Shown piece by piece: positions 1-7,736 of a stretch of DNA of 32,444 nucleotides (position 1 is its first letter; each line of letters begins with the position of its first letter). The position numbers were made by a program, and so were the translations under genes. The DNA is taken from contig DATFDL010000163.1 in NCBI GenBank assembly GCA_035252155.1, positions 1 through 32,444 on the forward strand. The letters run 5' to 3'. Under the pieces are notes generated by a model, which was not told the origin of the DNA, searched no databases, and was given only the letters and a program-made list of their open reading frames with translations. Origin of the DNA: JAICLL01 sp035252155. GTDB lineage: Bacteria > Planctomycetota > Planctomycetia > Pirellulales > JAICIG01.

Positions 1-1029
1 CGGGGCTACCGGCGACCAGTCGAGATAGGCCTCGATGAGGTTTCCCAGGCGGTGGGCATACATCCGGTCGTCGTCGAACGCCGCCAACTTACCGGCTTCG
101 CTGCCGCGCAGAAAGGCATCGGCCAACTCGGCGGCCTGTTGGTTCTCGCCCGCCAGCAACTCAAAGACGTGCGGATAAAAATGATAGGTGCCGCGGCTGC
201 CATATTCGCCCGCGTAGCTGCCGTCGGCGTGCAAGAATAAGTGAGCAAAGGCAACGGCCCGCCCCAATGGTTCGTCGAGTCGCGCGTCACCGCTCAATCG
301 GCGGAACTTCGCCAAGGCGTCGATCGTAACGGTCTGATAACCGGGGTCAGCTCCGCCGTACTCTTCAAACCAGCCTTCGGGCGATTGCCAGGCAAGCACT
401 TTGCGTACGCGCTTTTCGGCCGCTTGCCGAAAGCACTCGTGCCCGGTGATCTGCGCGACTCGGAATAACCCGAGGGCCGCCAGCGCGTGGTGATTGGCCA
501 GTCGGCCGCTTTCGTCGTGCTCGATGATCCACCGCGCCCGGCGCTGGAACCAGCCGAGCACCTCGTTGTCGTAGAGATCTAATAACTGGTAGGCGCGTGT
601 CGCCGCCTGAAGTGAAAAGACCGCCGCGCCCAATGCCCGTTCATAGGGATAATAGTCGTCGCACGAACCATCGCGATGGCTATTTCGCGCGGCGAACCGT
701 AGAGCGGCGATCACCAGCTCGCGCAGCCGCGGCTCGCCGTGCCAGCGGTTGCCCGGCAGCGGCGTGGCATAAACCAGCGCCAGCGGCAGCACGGCCTCTT
801 GATACATTTCACTGGCAAAGGCGGCCGTGCGGTAGTGCCAAAACTGCCGATCGAAGCAGCCGTAGGTGGCATGGTATGGATTACGATCGACCACCCCAAG
901 CAACCGCGGGATTTGAGCCAGCGCGAGGCGGAGATAGCGGTCCCGGAGAGCGGGGTCGCGCTGTCGCACCCCGCATTCGGCGACCGATTCGTTCCGCATT
1001 CCACATTCCGCATTCCGCACTACACTCAC
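1..1029 (-). CDS. Hypothetical protein, possible alpha/alpha-toroid fold (3' end cut by the window edge)
   Basis: The reading frame is open on the minus strand from 1029 to the left edge, so about 343 codons are visible and the C-terminus is missing. The GTG start (1029-1027) overlaps the TGA stop of the upstream glycosyltransferase gene, which indicates translational coupling. A later ATG at 999-997 is also possible but lies in a small heptamer repeat, so the exact N-terminus is uncertain. Protein-like sequence begins near 963. Visible segments include WHYRTAAFASEMYQEAVLPL, EGWFEEYGGADPGYQT and YGSRGTYHFYPHVFELLAGE. Regularly spaced aromatic-rich helical stretches suggest an alpha/alpha-barrel such as those found in polysaccharide-processing or prenyltransferase-like proteins, but I do not recognise the family. 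Coupling to a membrane glycosyltransferase suggests a role in surface glycan or glycolipid metabolism. No signal peptide is visible. Confidence 0.6.
   Translation of the reverse strand, partial: MSVVRNAECGMRNESVAECGVRQRDPALRDRYLRLALAQIPRLLGVVDRNPYHATYGCFDRQFWHYRTAAFASEMYQEAVLPLALVYATPLPGNRWHGEPRLRELVIAALRFAARNSHRDGSCDDYYPYERALGAAVFSLQAATRAYQLLDLYDNEVLGWFQRRARWIIEHDESGRLANHHALAALGLFRVAQITGHECFRQAAEKRVRKVLAWQSPEGWFEEYGGADPGYQTVTIDALAKFRRLSGDARLDEPLGRAVAFAHLFLHADGSYAGEYGSRGTYHFYPHVFELLAGENQQAAELADAFLRGSEAGKLAAFDDDRMYAHRLGNLIEAYLDWSPVAP
997..1017. repeat. Three tandem heptamers (CATTCCA/G)
   Basis: Positions 997-1003, 1004-1010 and 1011-1017 read CATTCCA, CATTCCG and CATTCCG. The array lies at the 5' end of the partial minus-strand gene and contains one of its candidate ATG codons. 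The N-terminal residues predicted from GTG 1029 are therefore low-complexity and may not be conserved. Confidence 0.6.
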
Positions 1030-2024
1030 CGTCGCTGATGCGCCACGATTACCTCGGCCAGTAGGCCGAGCATGCAGGTCATAAAGCCAGCCACCATGAC
1101 CACAATGTCCGACTCTTGCATGCTGCCGGTGGCCAGGCGGCTGTAAACACTCTTTGCGATGCCGGCCGCGATCATCGCTCCCGACAGCGGCAAGAAGACC
1201 TTCAACGGGCGAAAGTAGAGCACCATCCGCAACACCGTGCTGAGGTACGCTAGCGTGTCTTTGACTGGGTGAAACTTGCTGTGGCCGATCCGCGGCCGAT
1301 ACGGCGTGGGAATATACTTGACAGCGTAGCCGTTGGTCAAAAACGCCAGCGTCATCGTGGTCACGCAGCTAAAGCCATCGGGCACCACCCACAACCAGGG
1401 AAGCATTGCCTCGCGCTTAAATGCTTTCAGACCGGTATTCAAGTCAGGAATGCGGTAGCCCGTCAGATAACAGGCGAGGGTCCGAATCAACCATTTGGCC
1501 GGACGCCGCAGCCAAGGGAGCGTTCCCTGCTCGCTGGTCCGCGCGCCGTTCACCTGATCGTAAGCCGGAAACCAACGCAGCAATTCGACGATCGACGACG
1601 CGGGATACGAACCGTCAGCATCGAGCATGACGATCACGTTGCCGCGGGCGGCGCGAACGCCTCTCTTTCGTGCGGCCCCGGCGCCGCGATTCTCGGAAGA
1701 GCGAATCACGGTCACCTGGCATTGCCAGCACTTGGCGGCGAAACGCTCGGCCAGATCCGCTGTGCGATCGGTCGAGGCATCGTCGACCACTACGATTTCA
1801 TAATCGAGGCCCGTTTCGGCCAGGGCCTCGACAATCTCGGCCAACACGCGCTCGATCGCCCGCTCTTCGTTATAGGCCGGCAACAGCACGGTGACCTGAG
1901 GCGGCGGCTCGGCAATTAGGCGATCGGCGGTGTGATAAACCGATGTCGCCGTGCCCAATTGCGTCGCGTTTCCGATTCGGTGACTCGCTGCGTCGACGAG
2001 CCTCTGGGTTTGCCAACCATCCAT
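1026..2024 (-). CDS. Family 2 glycosyltransferase, polyprenyl-phosphate sugar transferase type (DPM1/ArnC-like)
   Basis: The 332-residue protein has a GT-A fold catalytic domain from about residue 42 to 265 and two C-terminal hydrophobic segments at about 275-297 and 305-328. Family motifs are present: LLPAYNEERAIERVL at the nucleotide-binding beta strand, VVVDDASTDRT, and VMLDADGSYP, which contains the metal-binding DxD. Further on, DLNTGLKAFKREA is typical of dolichol/undecaprenyl-phosphate mannose or glucose synthases. Such enzymes transfer a sugar from a nucleotide sugar to a polyprenyl phosphate at the inner face of the cytoplasmic membrane; the actual sugar cannot be told from sequence. 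About 40 residues precede the conserved domain, and no strong ribosome binding site marks ATG 2024, so a later start is possible. The stop overlaps the start of the next minus-strand gene. Confidence 0.88.
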   Translation of the reverse strand: MDGWQTQRLVDAASHRIGNATQLGTATSVYHTADRLIAEPPPQVTVLLPAYNEERAIERVLAEIVEALAETGLDYEIVVVDDASTDRTADLAERFAAKCWQCQVTVIRSSENRGAGAARKRGVRAARGNVIVMLDADGSYPASSIVELLRWFPAYDQVNGARTSEQGTLPWLRRPAKWLIRTLACYLTGYRIPDLNTGLKAFKREAMLPWLWVVPDGFSCVTTMTLAFLTNGYAVKYIPTPYRPRIGHSKFHPVKDTLAYLSTVLRMVLYFRPLKVFLPLSGAMIAAGIAKSVYSRLATGSMQESDIVVMVAGFMTCMLGLLAEVIVAHQRR

Positions 2025-2106
2025 GGCTGGTTTCCAAGGGGTGGAATTCGTGCAAGATAAGCACCTTGTAACATGCCGCCACTTTGCCGACCAAGGCCAG
2101 TCTGGC

Positions 2107-2166
2107 TTAGCCGGCCATCGTCGCCTTCAGCTCCGCGAAAGTAACGCCTTTGCCCACCGCAAACTG
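2107..2166 (-). other. Possible 3' remnant of a lost gene
   Basis: On the minus strand, the bases next to palindrome copy A read QFAVGKGVTFAELKATMAG followed by TAA (2109-2107). The segment looks protein-like and ends cleanly, but its upstream continuation runs straight into the palindrome and has no plausible start. It may be the tail of a gene cut off by the repeat, or a chance reading. I do not recognise the family. Confidence 0.2.
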
Positions 2167-2285
2167 GTGGCTGGGGCAGAGCCTTGGCGATGCCCCGGCG
2201 AATCGATCCGCCGGGGCATCGCCTGACCGACCGGCTCTTTTGAGCGACGCACTCTGGTGTGCGGCCAGGCTTTGCCCCAGCCACC
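2166..2285. repeat. Nested palindromic element, copy A
   Basis: The element opens with GGTGGCTGGGGCAGAGCC and closes with TTTGCCCCAGCCACC, giving terminal inverted arms. Inside it has a second hairpin, GCGATGCCCCGG against CCGGGGCATCGC. The same outer and inner arms occur at 28349-28507 with a different internal length. No transposase is encoded. It resembles a MITE-like or REP-like mobile palindrome and fills most of the spacer between two minus-strand genes. Confidence 0.8.
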
Positions 2286-2304
2286 GAGATTGACGTCCAT
2301 TCGC

Positions 2305-3093
2305 TCAGTCCGGTTGTGTGAATTCCACCAGCCGCACGTTGTCGACGTAATAGGTGCCCGGTGGCCAGAAGGGATAAATGAGCACCCGCACATAGCGGAC
2401 GTTCGGCGTGTTTTTGGTCGGCTGAAACGGCTTGGCCCGACGTGAATACGTTTTCCACTGGTCCGAGCCACCGGCGGCCATCTGGCCTTTCCAGACATAT
2501 TGATGAATGAACGCGGGCCGGCCGCGCCGCTGCGGCTCGGCCCGACCCTTTGCCTCTTGCAAGTACTGCTGCAAGGCGCCCTGGTCGGCGCCGAACGTCG
2601 TGTCGGGCTTGTCGGGGTAGCCCACCAGCCACACCAAAATGCCCGGCCCTTTGACATCGACCGTCAACCAGTACGATTTGCCCGGCTCGACGGCGATGTA
2701 GTCGCTATAGAACCAGACGCCGTCGAGGCCAGCCAGCGTGTCGTACTTCGGCTCGACGGTGGGTTGTTTCTTGGGCGCGTCGTCGGCCGACGCGCCGTCG
2801 ATGATCTTGCCCCACCACTCGTACGCCTGCGATTGCAGCACGTCGGTATCGAACTTCATCACCTTGCCATGCTTGGGATTGGGGTCGTCGACCCAAAAGC
2901 TGGTCAGGCCGTCGATCTTCTGCCAACCGGTTGGTGTGGCTTCGCCCTGCTCGAAATCGCCGTTGGGAAGAAGATTTTGGTGTGCAGAATCTTTCGCCTG
3001 TTTGTCCGCCGCCGGCTCGGCCGCCCAGACAAATGCGCCGAGCGACGCCGCAATTACGAAGAGGCTGTGACGAGTTGTAAGGCGGAATAACAT
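2305..3093 (-). CDS. Secreted protein with a carbohydrate-binding-like (jelly-roll) domain
   Basis: The chosen ATG (3093-3091) begins an N-terminal signal peptide, MLFRLTTRHSLFVIAASL with cleavage likely after AAEPA, and gives 262 residues. A longer reading to 3168 would start in a palindrome and add an unlikely N-terminus. After the signal the sequence reads NLLPNGDFEQGEATPTGWQ, the usual opening of CBM_4_9/galactose-binding jelly-roll domains. It continues with WFYSDYIAVEPGKSYWLTVD and ends with YVDNVRLVEF, the usual closing strand. A single domain therefore occupies most of the mature protein. No catalytic domain is visible, so a polysaccharide-binding role in the periplasm or outside the cell is likely. 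It is followed, after a palindrome, by the glycosyltransferase gene on the same strand, but the 280-bp gap argues against a tight operon. Confidence 0.75.
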   Translation of the reverse strand: MLFRLTTRHSLFVIAASLGAFVWAAEPAADKQAKDSAHQNLLPNGDFEQGEATPTGWQKIDGLTSFWVDDPNPKHGKVMKFDTDVLQSQAYEWWGKIIDGASADDAPKKQPTVEPKYDTLAGLDGVWFYSDYIAVEPGKSYWLTVDVKGPGILVWLVGYPDKPDTTFGADQGALQQYLQEAKGRAEPQRRGRPAFIHQYVWKGQMAAGGSDQWKTYSRRAKPFQPTKNTPNVRYVRVLIYPFWPPGTYYVDNVRLVEFTQPD

Positions 3094-3102
3094 TAGATGT
3101 AG

Positions 3103-3128
3103 GGTGGGACGAGCTTGCGAGTCCCACC
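3103..3128. repeat. Short inverted repeat (GGTGGGAC / GTCCCACC)
   Basis: GGTGGGAC at 3103-3110 is the reverse complement of GTCCCACC at 3121-3128, with GAGCTTGCGA between them. The hairpin is immediately upstream of the carbohydrate-binding-like gene's ATG on the minus strand, so it would lie in its leader if transcription starts further upstream. Confidence 0.7.
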
Positions 3129-3175
3129 ATTTCCGGTGGCGCGATGGTTCGGGCAATGTCCCGGCCAACGACTGT

Positions 3176-3258
3176 AGGGAACGCCCTCCGTGGCGTTCCG
3201 CGAGGGGCGAGTTGACCTCGAATCGCAGCTCACGACAGTGCCACAGAGGGCGTTCCCT
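3176..3258. repeat. Inverted repeat (AGGGAACGCCCTC arms)
   Basis: The left arm AGGGAACGCCCTCCGTGGC (3176-3194) pairs with the right arm GCCACAGAGGGCGTTCCCT (3240-3258) with one mismatch. The loop is about 45 bp and I see no reading frame in it. It abuts another, larger palindrome on the right. Confidence 0.78.
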
Positions 3259-3260
3259 AG

Positions 3261-3442
3261 TCGGTTTTGACCTTCAAAATCGGCATGTGGACCAGCCGCC
3301 CTCGGCTGATTCCGCGATGCCGACTGGCGTCGGCGACACAGCCGAGGGCGGCTGTGCCACATGGCGGTTCCTTGAATTGCCAATTTTGAAGGTCAAAACC
3401 GATCAGAGAACAGTGCCATTGTTGTATGTCAAAACCGATCAG
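3261..3442. repeat. Large nested palindrome with an extra partial copy
   Basis: The outer arms TCGGTTTTGACCTTCAAAAT (3261-3280) and its reverse complement (3383-3402) match perfectly over 20 bp. Inner arms at 3284-3308 and 3339-3363 (CAGCCGCCCTCGGCTG against CAGCCGAGGGCGGCTG) pair again. A 15-bp piece of the right arm, GTCAAAACCGATCAG, is present at 3392-3406 and again at 3428-3442, so part of the element was duplicated. The second piece overlaps the 3' end of the TPR-redoxin gene. Together with the two preceding inverted repeats it fills the whole 3094-3428 spacer, where I see no gene. Confidence 0.85.
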
Positions 3443-5807
3443 TGCGTGCGGCCGCCTGCTCTCGGCCGTCGACGGCGCCCTCAATCGCCAACAGCCGCTT
3501 CGACTCACCGAGCAAAAACTTGGCGTCAGTAAATGGCTCGTAGCTGATATCTTGCCAGCGAACCATTCCCTGCCTGTCGATTAAAAACGTGCTGTGCAGT
3601 GGCATGTTCTCGAAGTCGTCGAACGAGCGATACGCCTTGAAGACCGACAGGTCGGGATTGGCGGCCAGTGGAATGGCCGGCGCGGCGGCCCCTGATTGCT
3701 GTCGCGCCGCGATGGCCCGCTCCAGCGCCGCTGAATCATCGCTGCTGATGGCCACGATGCGAATGCCGGCGTCGGCGTACTCTTTGACCATTGGCTCGAA
3801 CGTCTTTAATTGTTCGACGCAGTGCAGGCAACCGAAGCCCAGGTAAAAGATCACCACCACGGGCTGCCCGCGAAATTGCGAGAGCGAGAGCGACTGGCCG
3901 TGTTGATCGGCCAGCGTCCAATCGGGGGCCGGCGAGGGACGCCAGCGAAATGGCCCCAGCGAGTCAAGCTCGGGGCGATCGCCCACGTCGTCGGCCGGCT
4001 TGTTGGGCGTGCGCCAATCGGCGGGCAGGCCCAACTTGGGCGCCAGCGCCGTCAGCCGCTCGAATATCGGGGCCTGCATGTCGATCGTGCCGGAAAATGC
4101 CTGTAGCTTGCGAAACGCCTCGGTGGCTTCGGCGGGCTTGCCGCAACGGTCGAGCACCTCCACATAATTGGCCAAAGGATAGACGCGGCCCTTGCCCCCA
4201 TCGACCGCCTCGCGCGCGAGCTGCTCGGCCTTGGCGTTGTCATGGGCCAGCAACGCCACCCGCGACAAAAACTCTTTTTCTAAGCCTTTGGCCTTGCCAA
4301 AATGATCGTTGGCCCCGGCCAGATCACCCCCGGCCAAAGCCCACCGACCGTGCAGGTCGTGCAAGGCCGACTCGATCGTTTCGATCCGCCCGTTGAACCG
4401 CCCAGCGGCCTCGCTCTTGGCCTTGGCCACCTGGTCGTCGGGCTTTTTCTCGGCCCGGGCCTTGGCCTCGGCTTCCTCGCCCGCCTTGGTCTGCTCTGCT
4501 TTGAGCTTAGCCAACGTTTCTTGCAGGGCGTCGATGTGCGTTTTGGCTTGCGTCAAGTCGCCCTTGGCGAGCCGAGCCGCCCCGACGGCGCGATGAAAGC
4601 GAACCTGCTCATCGTCGATATCGCTCAGCTCCAGGTACGGCGTTTGACTCAGGGCGATCAACTCGTCCCACAACTCGTACTGAGTAAGCAACTGAAACAG
4701 GCGATGCCGGCCCAACCTGCTACTGCCCGATCCGCCCAGCCGATTGTAGCGCGGGTGGCGCGGCAGCTCGATCAGGTTTTTGGCCAGCTCGATTGCGTCG
4801 CGCACACGGCCGGCGAAGGACAGGTTTTCGACCAGCCAGTCGTTGTTGTGGGCATAGTTGTGAATCTGGTCGGGCAGCACGCGGTCGCGCATCATATGCG
4901 CATGATCCACGCGGGCCGAGGCCTCTTGCTGCCAGGCGGCGTCGGCAAAACGATTGAGCCGCGTGAACGTATGGCCGGGCATGTGCCACATGTGGGCGAT
5001 GCCCGGCGCCGACTGTCCGCAGAGCGACGCCGACTTCAATGCCCGCTCAGGCTTTTCGCCGTCCCATAGATGAATAACGTAGTGATGGGCGGGATGCATC
5101 GGGTTGGCGGCGTGCACCTCGCGCAGCAGCGCGGCGACCGCTTCATGGCTGCTGATGGGAATGCCCTGGCTGCTGTTCTGCCAGATTTGCACAGCGAGGA
5201 ATGCCTTGGCTTCGATCTCTTCCGGGTATTCGTGGATGATGCGCTCCAGGGCCTTGACGTATTGCCGCAGGCGGTCTTGGCGATTGCGCGGCTTGCCGTC
5301 GGGACCGGGGGCGAAGTAATCGGCCAGGGCCTGGATCCAAGCCGCCTCGCGCGGGCTGGCCTGACCCTTGCGTTTGACCGCTTCGTCCGAAAAACCTTTG
5401 CCACGTTTTTCGTTTTCGCGATTGGCCATGGCCATGCCCCAATAAGCCATCGCGCAATCTGGGTCGAGGGCCGCGGCCTGGCGGAACGACCGCTCCGCCT
5501 CGAAGTACCAAAAGCCGTGGAGCTGCCCGAGTCCTTGATCGAAAAACTTCTGCGCGTCGGGCGCTCGGGTGGTGATCTTCAGCGAGACATTGCCGGTGCC
5601 TCCCATCAAATAGGCTTTTTGTCGCGGACCTTCGTTAAAAACTTCGCCATGCGTCGAATGCCCGGCCGGCGTTGTCGAAGCGGATTCTTTCTGTGGTTCG
5701 GGCTTAGCGGCCGGTTGAGCTACGGCGTCTCCGCCGGCTTCAGCCGCGACGACCGGCGAAGGAGCAACCAAAATAAACAGAAGTAGTAGGATTGTCAGCA
5801 ATCGCAT
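3429..5807 (-). CDS. Secreted TPR-repeat protein with C-terminal AhpC/TSA-type redoxin domain
   Basis: ATG 5807 gives 792 residues and a clear signal peptide (MRLLTILLLLFILVAPSPVV, cleavage near AAEA); the longer frame to 5900 adds an implausible leader. Residues about 75-600 hold TPR-like helical pairs, for example FDQGLGQLHGFWYFEAERSF followed by ALDPDCAMAYWGMAMAN. A charged Lys/Glu/Ala-rich stretch, probably coiled coil, lies in the middle. From about 625 the protein is a peroxiredoxin/TlpA-like thioredoxin fold: PDWTLADQHGQSLSLSQFRG, then FYLGFGCLHCVEQL with a CxxC at Cys660 and Cys663, then ISSDDS. It probably acts as a thiol-disulfide or peroxide-reducing module outside the cytoplasm, with the TPR part as a scaffold. 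The last residues (TDRF) and the stop codon lie in a copy of an intergenic repeat, so the native C-terminus may have been altered. Confidence 0.85.
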   Translation of the reverse strand: MRLLTILLLLFILVAPSPVVAAEAGGDAVAQPAAKPEPQKESASTTPAGHSTHGEVFNEGPRQKAYLMGGTGNVSLKITTRAPDAQKFFDQGLGQLHGFWYFEAERSFRQAAALDPDCAMAYWGMAMANRENEKRGKGFSDEAVKRKGQASPREAAWIQALADYFAPGPDGKPRNRQDRLRQYVKALERIIHEYPEEIEAKAFLAVQIWQNSSQGIPISSHEAVAALLREVHAANPMHPAHHYVIHLWDGEKPERALKSASLCGQSAPGIAHMWHMPGHTFTRLNRFADAAWQQEASARVDHAHMMRDRVLPDQIHNYAHNNDWLVENLSFAGRVRDAIELAKNLIELPRHPRYNRLGGSGSSRLGRHRLFQLLTQYELWDELIALSQTPYLELSDIDDEQVRFHRAVGAARLAKGDLTQAKTHIDALQETLAKLKAEQTKAGEEAEAKARAEKKPDDQVAKAKSEAAGRFNGRIETIESALHDLHGRWALAGGDLAGANDHFGKAKGLEKEFLSRVALLAHDNAKAEQLAREAVDGGKGRVYPLANYVEVLDRCGKPAEATEAFRKLQAFSGTIDMQAPIFERLTALAPKLGLPADWRTPNKPADDVGDRPELDSLGPFRWRPSPAPDWTLADQHGQSLSLSQFRGQPVVVIFYLGFGCLHCVEQLKTFEPMVKEYADAGIRIVAISSDDSAALERAIAARQQSGAAAPAIPLAANPDLSVFKAYRSFDDFENMPLHSTFLIDRQGMVRWQDISYEPFTDAKFLLGESKRLLAIEGAVDGREQAAARTDRF

Positions 5808-5959
5808 GTGAACATTCTCAACGCACGCTGTTTGAACAGAAGGTAACGAAGAACGCAAAGCGAAAGAGATTCTTCGTCCCTTGGCGGTTCTGCCCAGCAA
5901 GCGCTGGTCTTGTCAGCCGCCAGCTTTAGAGTAACGCCCCTGACGCCAGATCGCCAGTA

Positions 5960-6163
5960 TCAGGCCATGCGCGGAGCTTTCGGGGGAGGAAGCCATCGGG
6001 CCAGGGTGCAGAGGCGGATGGCGCTTTCAGGGGTCAGCCTTGGGTTCCGCCGCCAGCGATCGCTGCGATGCATTTGTTCCAGTCCACTCCCGCTCTTCTT
6101 CGCACTCATTTCAATCCAAAAGATGCCGTTTCGCTCGACAAAAACATCGATTTCGCTGGCCAA
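5960..6163 (-). CDS. Possible small protein downstream of the methylase remnant
   Basis: A 67-codon frame starts at TTG 6163, a few bases after the methylase stop on the same strand. Its first half (MASEIDVFVERNGIFWIEM) reads like a folded protein, while its second half is Arg/Pro-rich. There is no clear ribosome binding site and I do not recognise it. The opposite strand also has an open frame over the same bases, so chance is a real alternative. Apart from this frame the 5808-6169 spacer shows nothing I can identify. Confidence 0.25.
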   Translation of the reverse strand: MASEIDVFVERNGIFWIEMSAKKSGSGLEQMHRSDRWRRNPRLTPESAIRLCTLARWLPPPKAPRMA

Positions 6164-6169
6164 AATCGC

Positions 6170-7115
6170 TCAGAAAAGCAACTTTGCTGGCTCTGAGGCG
6201 CCCGTCGGATTGTAATTCATCCATAAGATCTCAACGCGTTTGCCCTTCGTGGCGTGATTGGTGCGAGGCGGAGAGCGGTACTTCCGCCATTTGGGACCGC
6301 GGTAGAGTTGATCGAGTAGCTTGCATTCGTAATTCGAAAAGGCCACACGGCCGCGAGCCGCGTTCAGGGCGTCGGCCAACTCGCGATGCTGCTCGTCGCT
6401 CATTTCATGCTTGTAGGCTTTGGCATCACCGCGCGTCGAATGCACGTAGGGCGGGTCGCAGTAGAACAGCGTGTCGCGCGAGTCGTAAAGGCGAATGACA
6501 TCCAGCGCGGGGCGGTTTTCGATTTGCACCCGCAGCAAGCGCTCGGCAATTTCGGGCAGCATCTGCACCCCGCCAAGCCACCGGCTGATGACCCCGCTCA
6601 TGCCGGCACGGCTGGTGCTCTTGCAATTCGCCCACCGCCCGATGGAAGCCGTTTGAGCCAGGCCCGTTCGCACTTGCCGCGCACGTATATAGAACCGGCG
6701 AGCGCGCTCGACTGCTGGCGCGGCGGGATCGAGCTTGCAGGCCAGCGAAAACTCTTCTCTGGAAAAAGGCGTCAGACCAATCGCGCGAGTAAGCGCGTCG
6801 CCGTGCTCGCGGAGTACGCGAAAGAAATTGACGATTTCGCCGTCAAGATCGTTGTAGGTCTCGATGGGCGACGGCGGCCGGTTTAACAGCACCGCGGCCC
6901 AGTGGGCCACCAAAGCCGCGGTTCGAGCCGGCGAACGGCTCACAGTAGTGATGGCACGCTGGCAGCAGCGGCAGCAGCCAATCAAGATGCGAGAATTTTC
7001 CACCGTACCAGCCGAAGAGAATGAGCTTGCGCCGCTCGCGCAGCCGAGAGATGCCCGGCGGCTTGCCATTGCGAGTCCGGGGCTTCTCGTGCTGGATACG
7101 GCTCGATTGTTTCAC
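6170..7115 (-). pseudogene. DNA adenine methylase (D12 class), frameshifted
   Basis: Two minus-strand frames together encode a Dam/D12-type N6-adenine methyltransferase. The first frame, from GTG 7115, carries FGWYGGKFSHLDWLLPLLP and then CEPFAGS, the SAM-binding motif I. The second frame continues with AAVLLNRPPSPIETYNDLDG, has the catalytic motif DPPY within FYCDPPYVHSTR, and ends VEILWMNYNPTG near 6200. The join falls at about 6900-6935: between FAGS and AVLLN there are about 28 nt where the family normally has only one residue or so. A 25-nt insertion, or a related event, thus breaks the frame right in motif I. Unless rescued by frameshifting, the product would be inactive. Such orphan methylases are often brought by phages or integrating elements, but no other phage gene is visible here. 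Confidence 0.8.
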
Positions 7116-7265
7116 GCGCTCATCGTCCTGAATCGGCGAAACGAAGAAGTGCCCAACGCCACCGCTTTATATCGCGCAATACGACGTGCGGCAACGCTTC
7201 GGTCCCTGATCGGCGGATGCCGACAGCGCGCGGGTGGAGATGCCTATGTGACGAGCCTGACCTGC

Positions 7266-7553
7266 CTAGTAGCCTAGGATCTTTCGATCGGCCCGCCAGT
7301 AGCTCGGTCCGTAGGCCGACCGCCCCATGCGGGCAGGCGCCGAGCGGGTCGAGCTCCGCGTGGCAGCGCCGCTTGGCGCAACGGAGTACCGCCGATAACT
7401 TTGGCGGTTCGCCTGCGCGGTGGGCTGACGGACTGTGGCCGAATCAGAGGGGACTGAGCGATAGTAATACCGCCGTCCGCCCGCGGCACTCGACACCTGG
7501 GCCGTGCCGCAAATCAACAATCCAAACAAAGCGACGGAAAAGAGTTTCGACAT
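7266..7553 (-). CDS. Small secreted Arg/Ser/Tyr-rich protein
   Basis: ATG 7553 gives 95 residues and is preceded by a good ribosome binding site (AAGGAGA about 8 nt upstream on the minus strand). The longer in-frame reading to 7616 is not needed. Residues 1-24 form a signal peptide (MSKLFSVALFGLLICGTAQV then SSAAGG). The mature part is short, basic and low-complexity, with GGRRYYYRS near its start and repeated Arg, Ser, Thr and Tyr. No domain or catalytic motif is visible. It is probably an exported structural or nucleic-acid/polyanion-binding peptide, but this is only inferred from composition. It stands alone between the methylase remnant and a divergent VOC gene. Confidence 0.65.
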   Translation of the reverse strand: MSKLFSVALFGLLICGTAQVSSAAGGRRYYYRSVPSDSATVRQPTAQANRQSYRRYSVAPSGAATRSSTRSAPARMGRSAYGPSYWRADRKILGY

Positions 7554-7621
7554 GGTAATGTCTCCTTGACCTATCTCATCATCGGCAAATGTAACCGGCC
7601 GGGCGAGCTTTGTCAAACAAG

Positions 7622-7699
7622 CTGGGGACTAGGGGCTGGGGACTAGTGGCTAGGGACTTCTGATTCCTCTTTTCCTCGTGCCCAGCCCCTAGCCCCCAG
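7622..7699. repeat. Inverted repeat (CTGGGGACTAGGGGCTGGG)
   Basis: The left arm CTGGGGACTAGGGGCTGGG (7622-7640) pairs with CCCAGCCCCTAGCCCCCAG (7681-7699) at 17 of 19 positions. Shorter copies of GGGACTAG/CTAGGGAC lie between the arms. It fills the spacer between the divergent small secreted protein and the VOC gene, so it lies in or next to both promoters. Confidence 0.75.
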
Positions 7700-7736
7700 T
7701 CCCTTCGTTGCTATCCTGAAAAGGCGCAAACCCACC

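Noticed and set aside
5910..6215. Plus-strand frame of 101 codons in the spacer and over the methylase end
   Set aside because: No ribosome binding site, unlikely composition, and it overlaps the conserved C-terminus of the methylase remnant.
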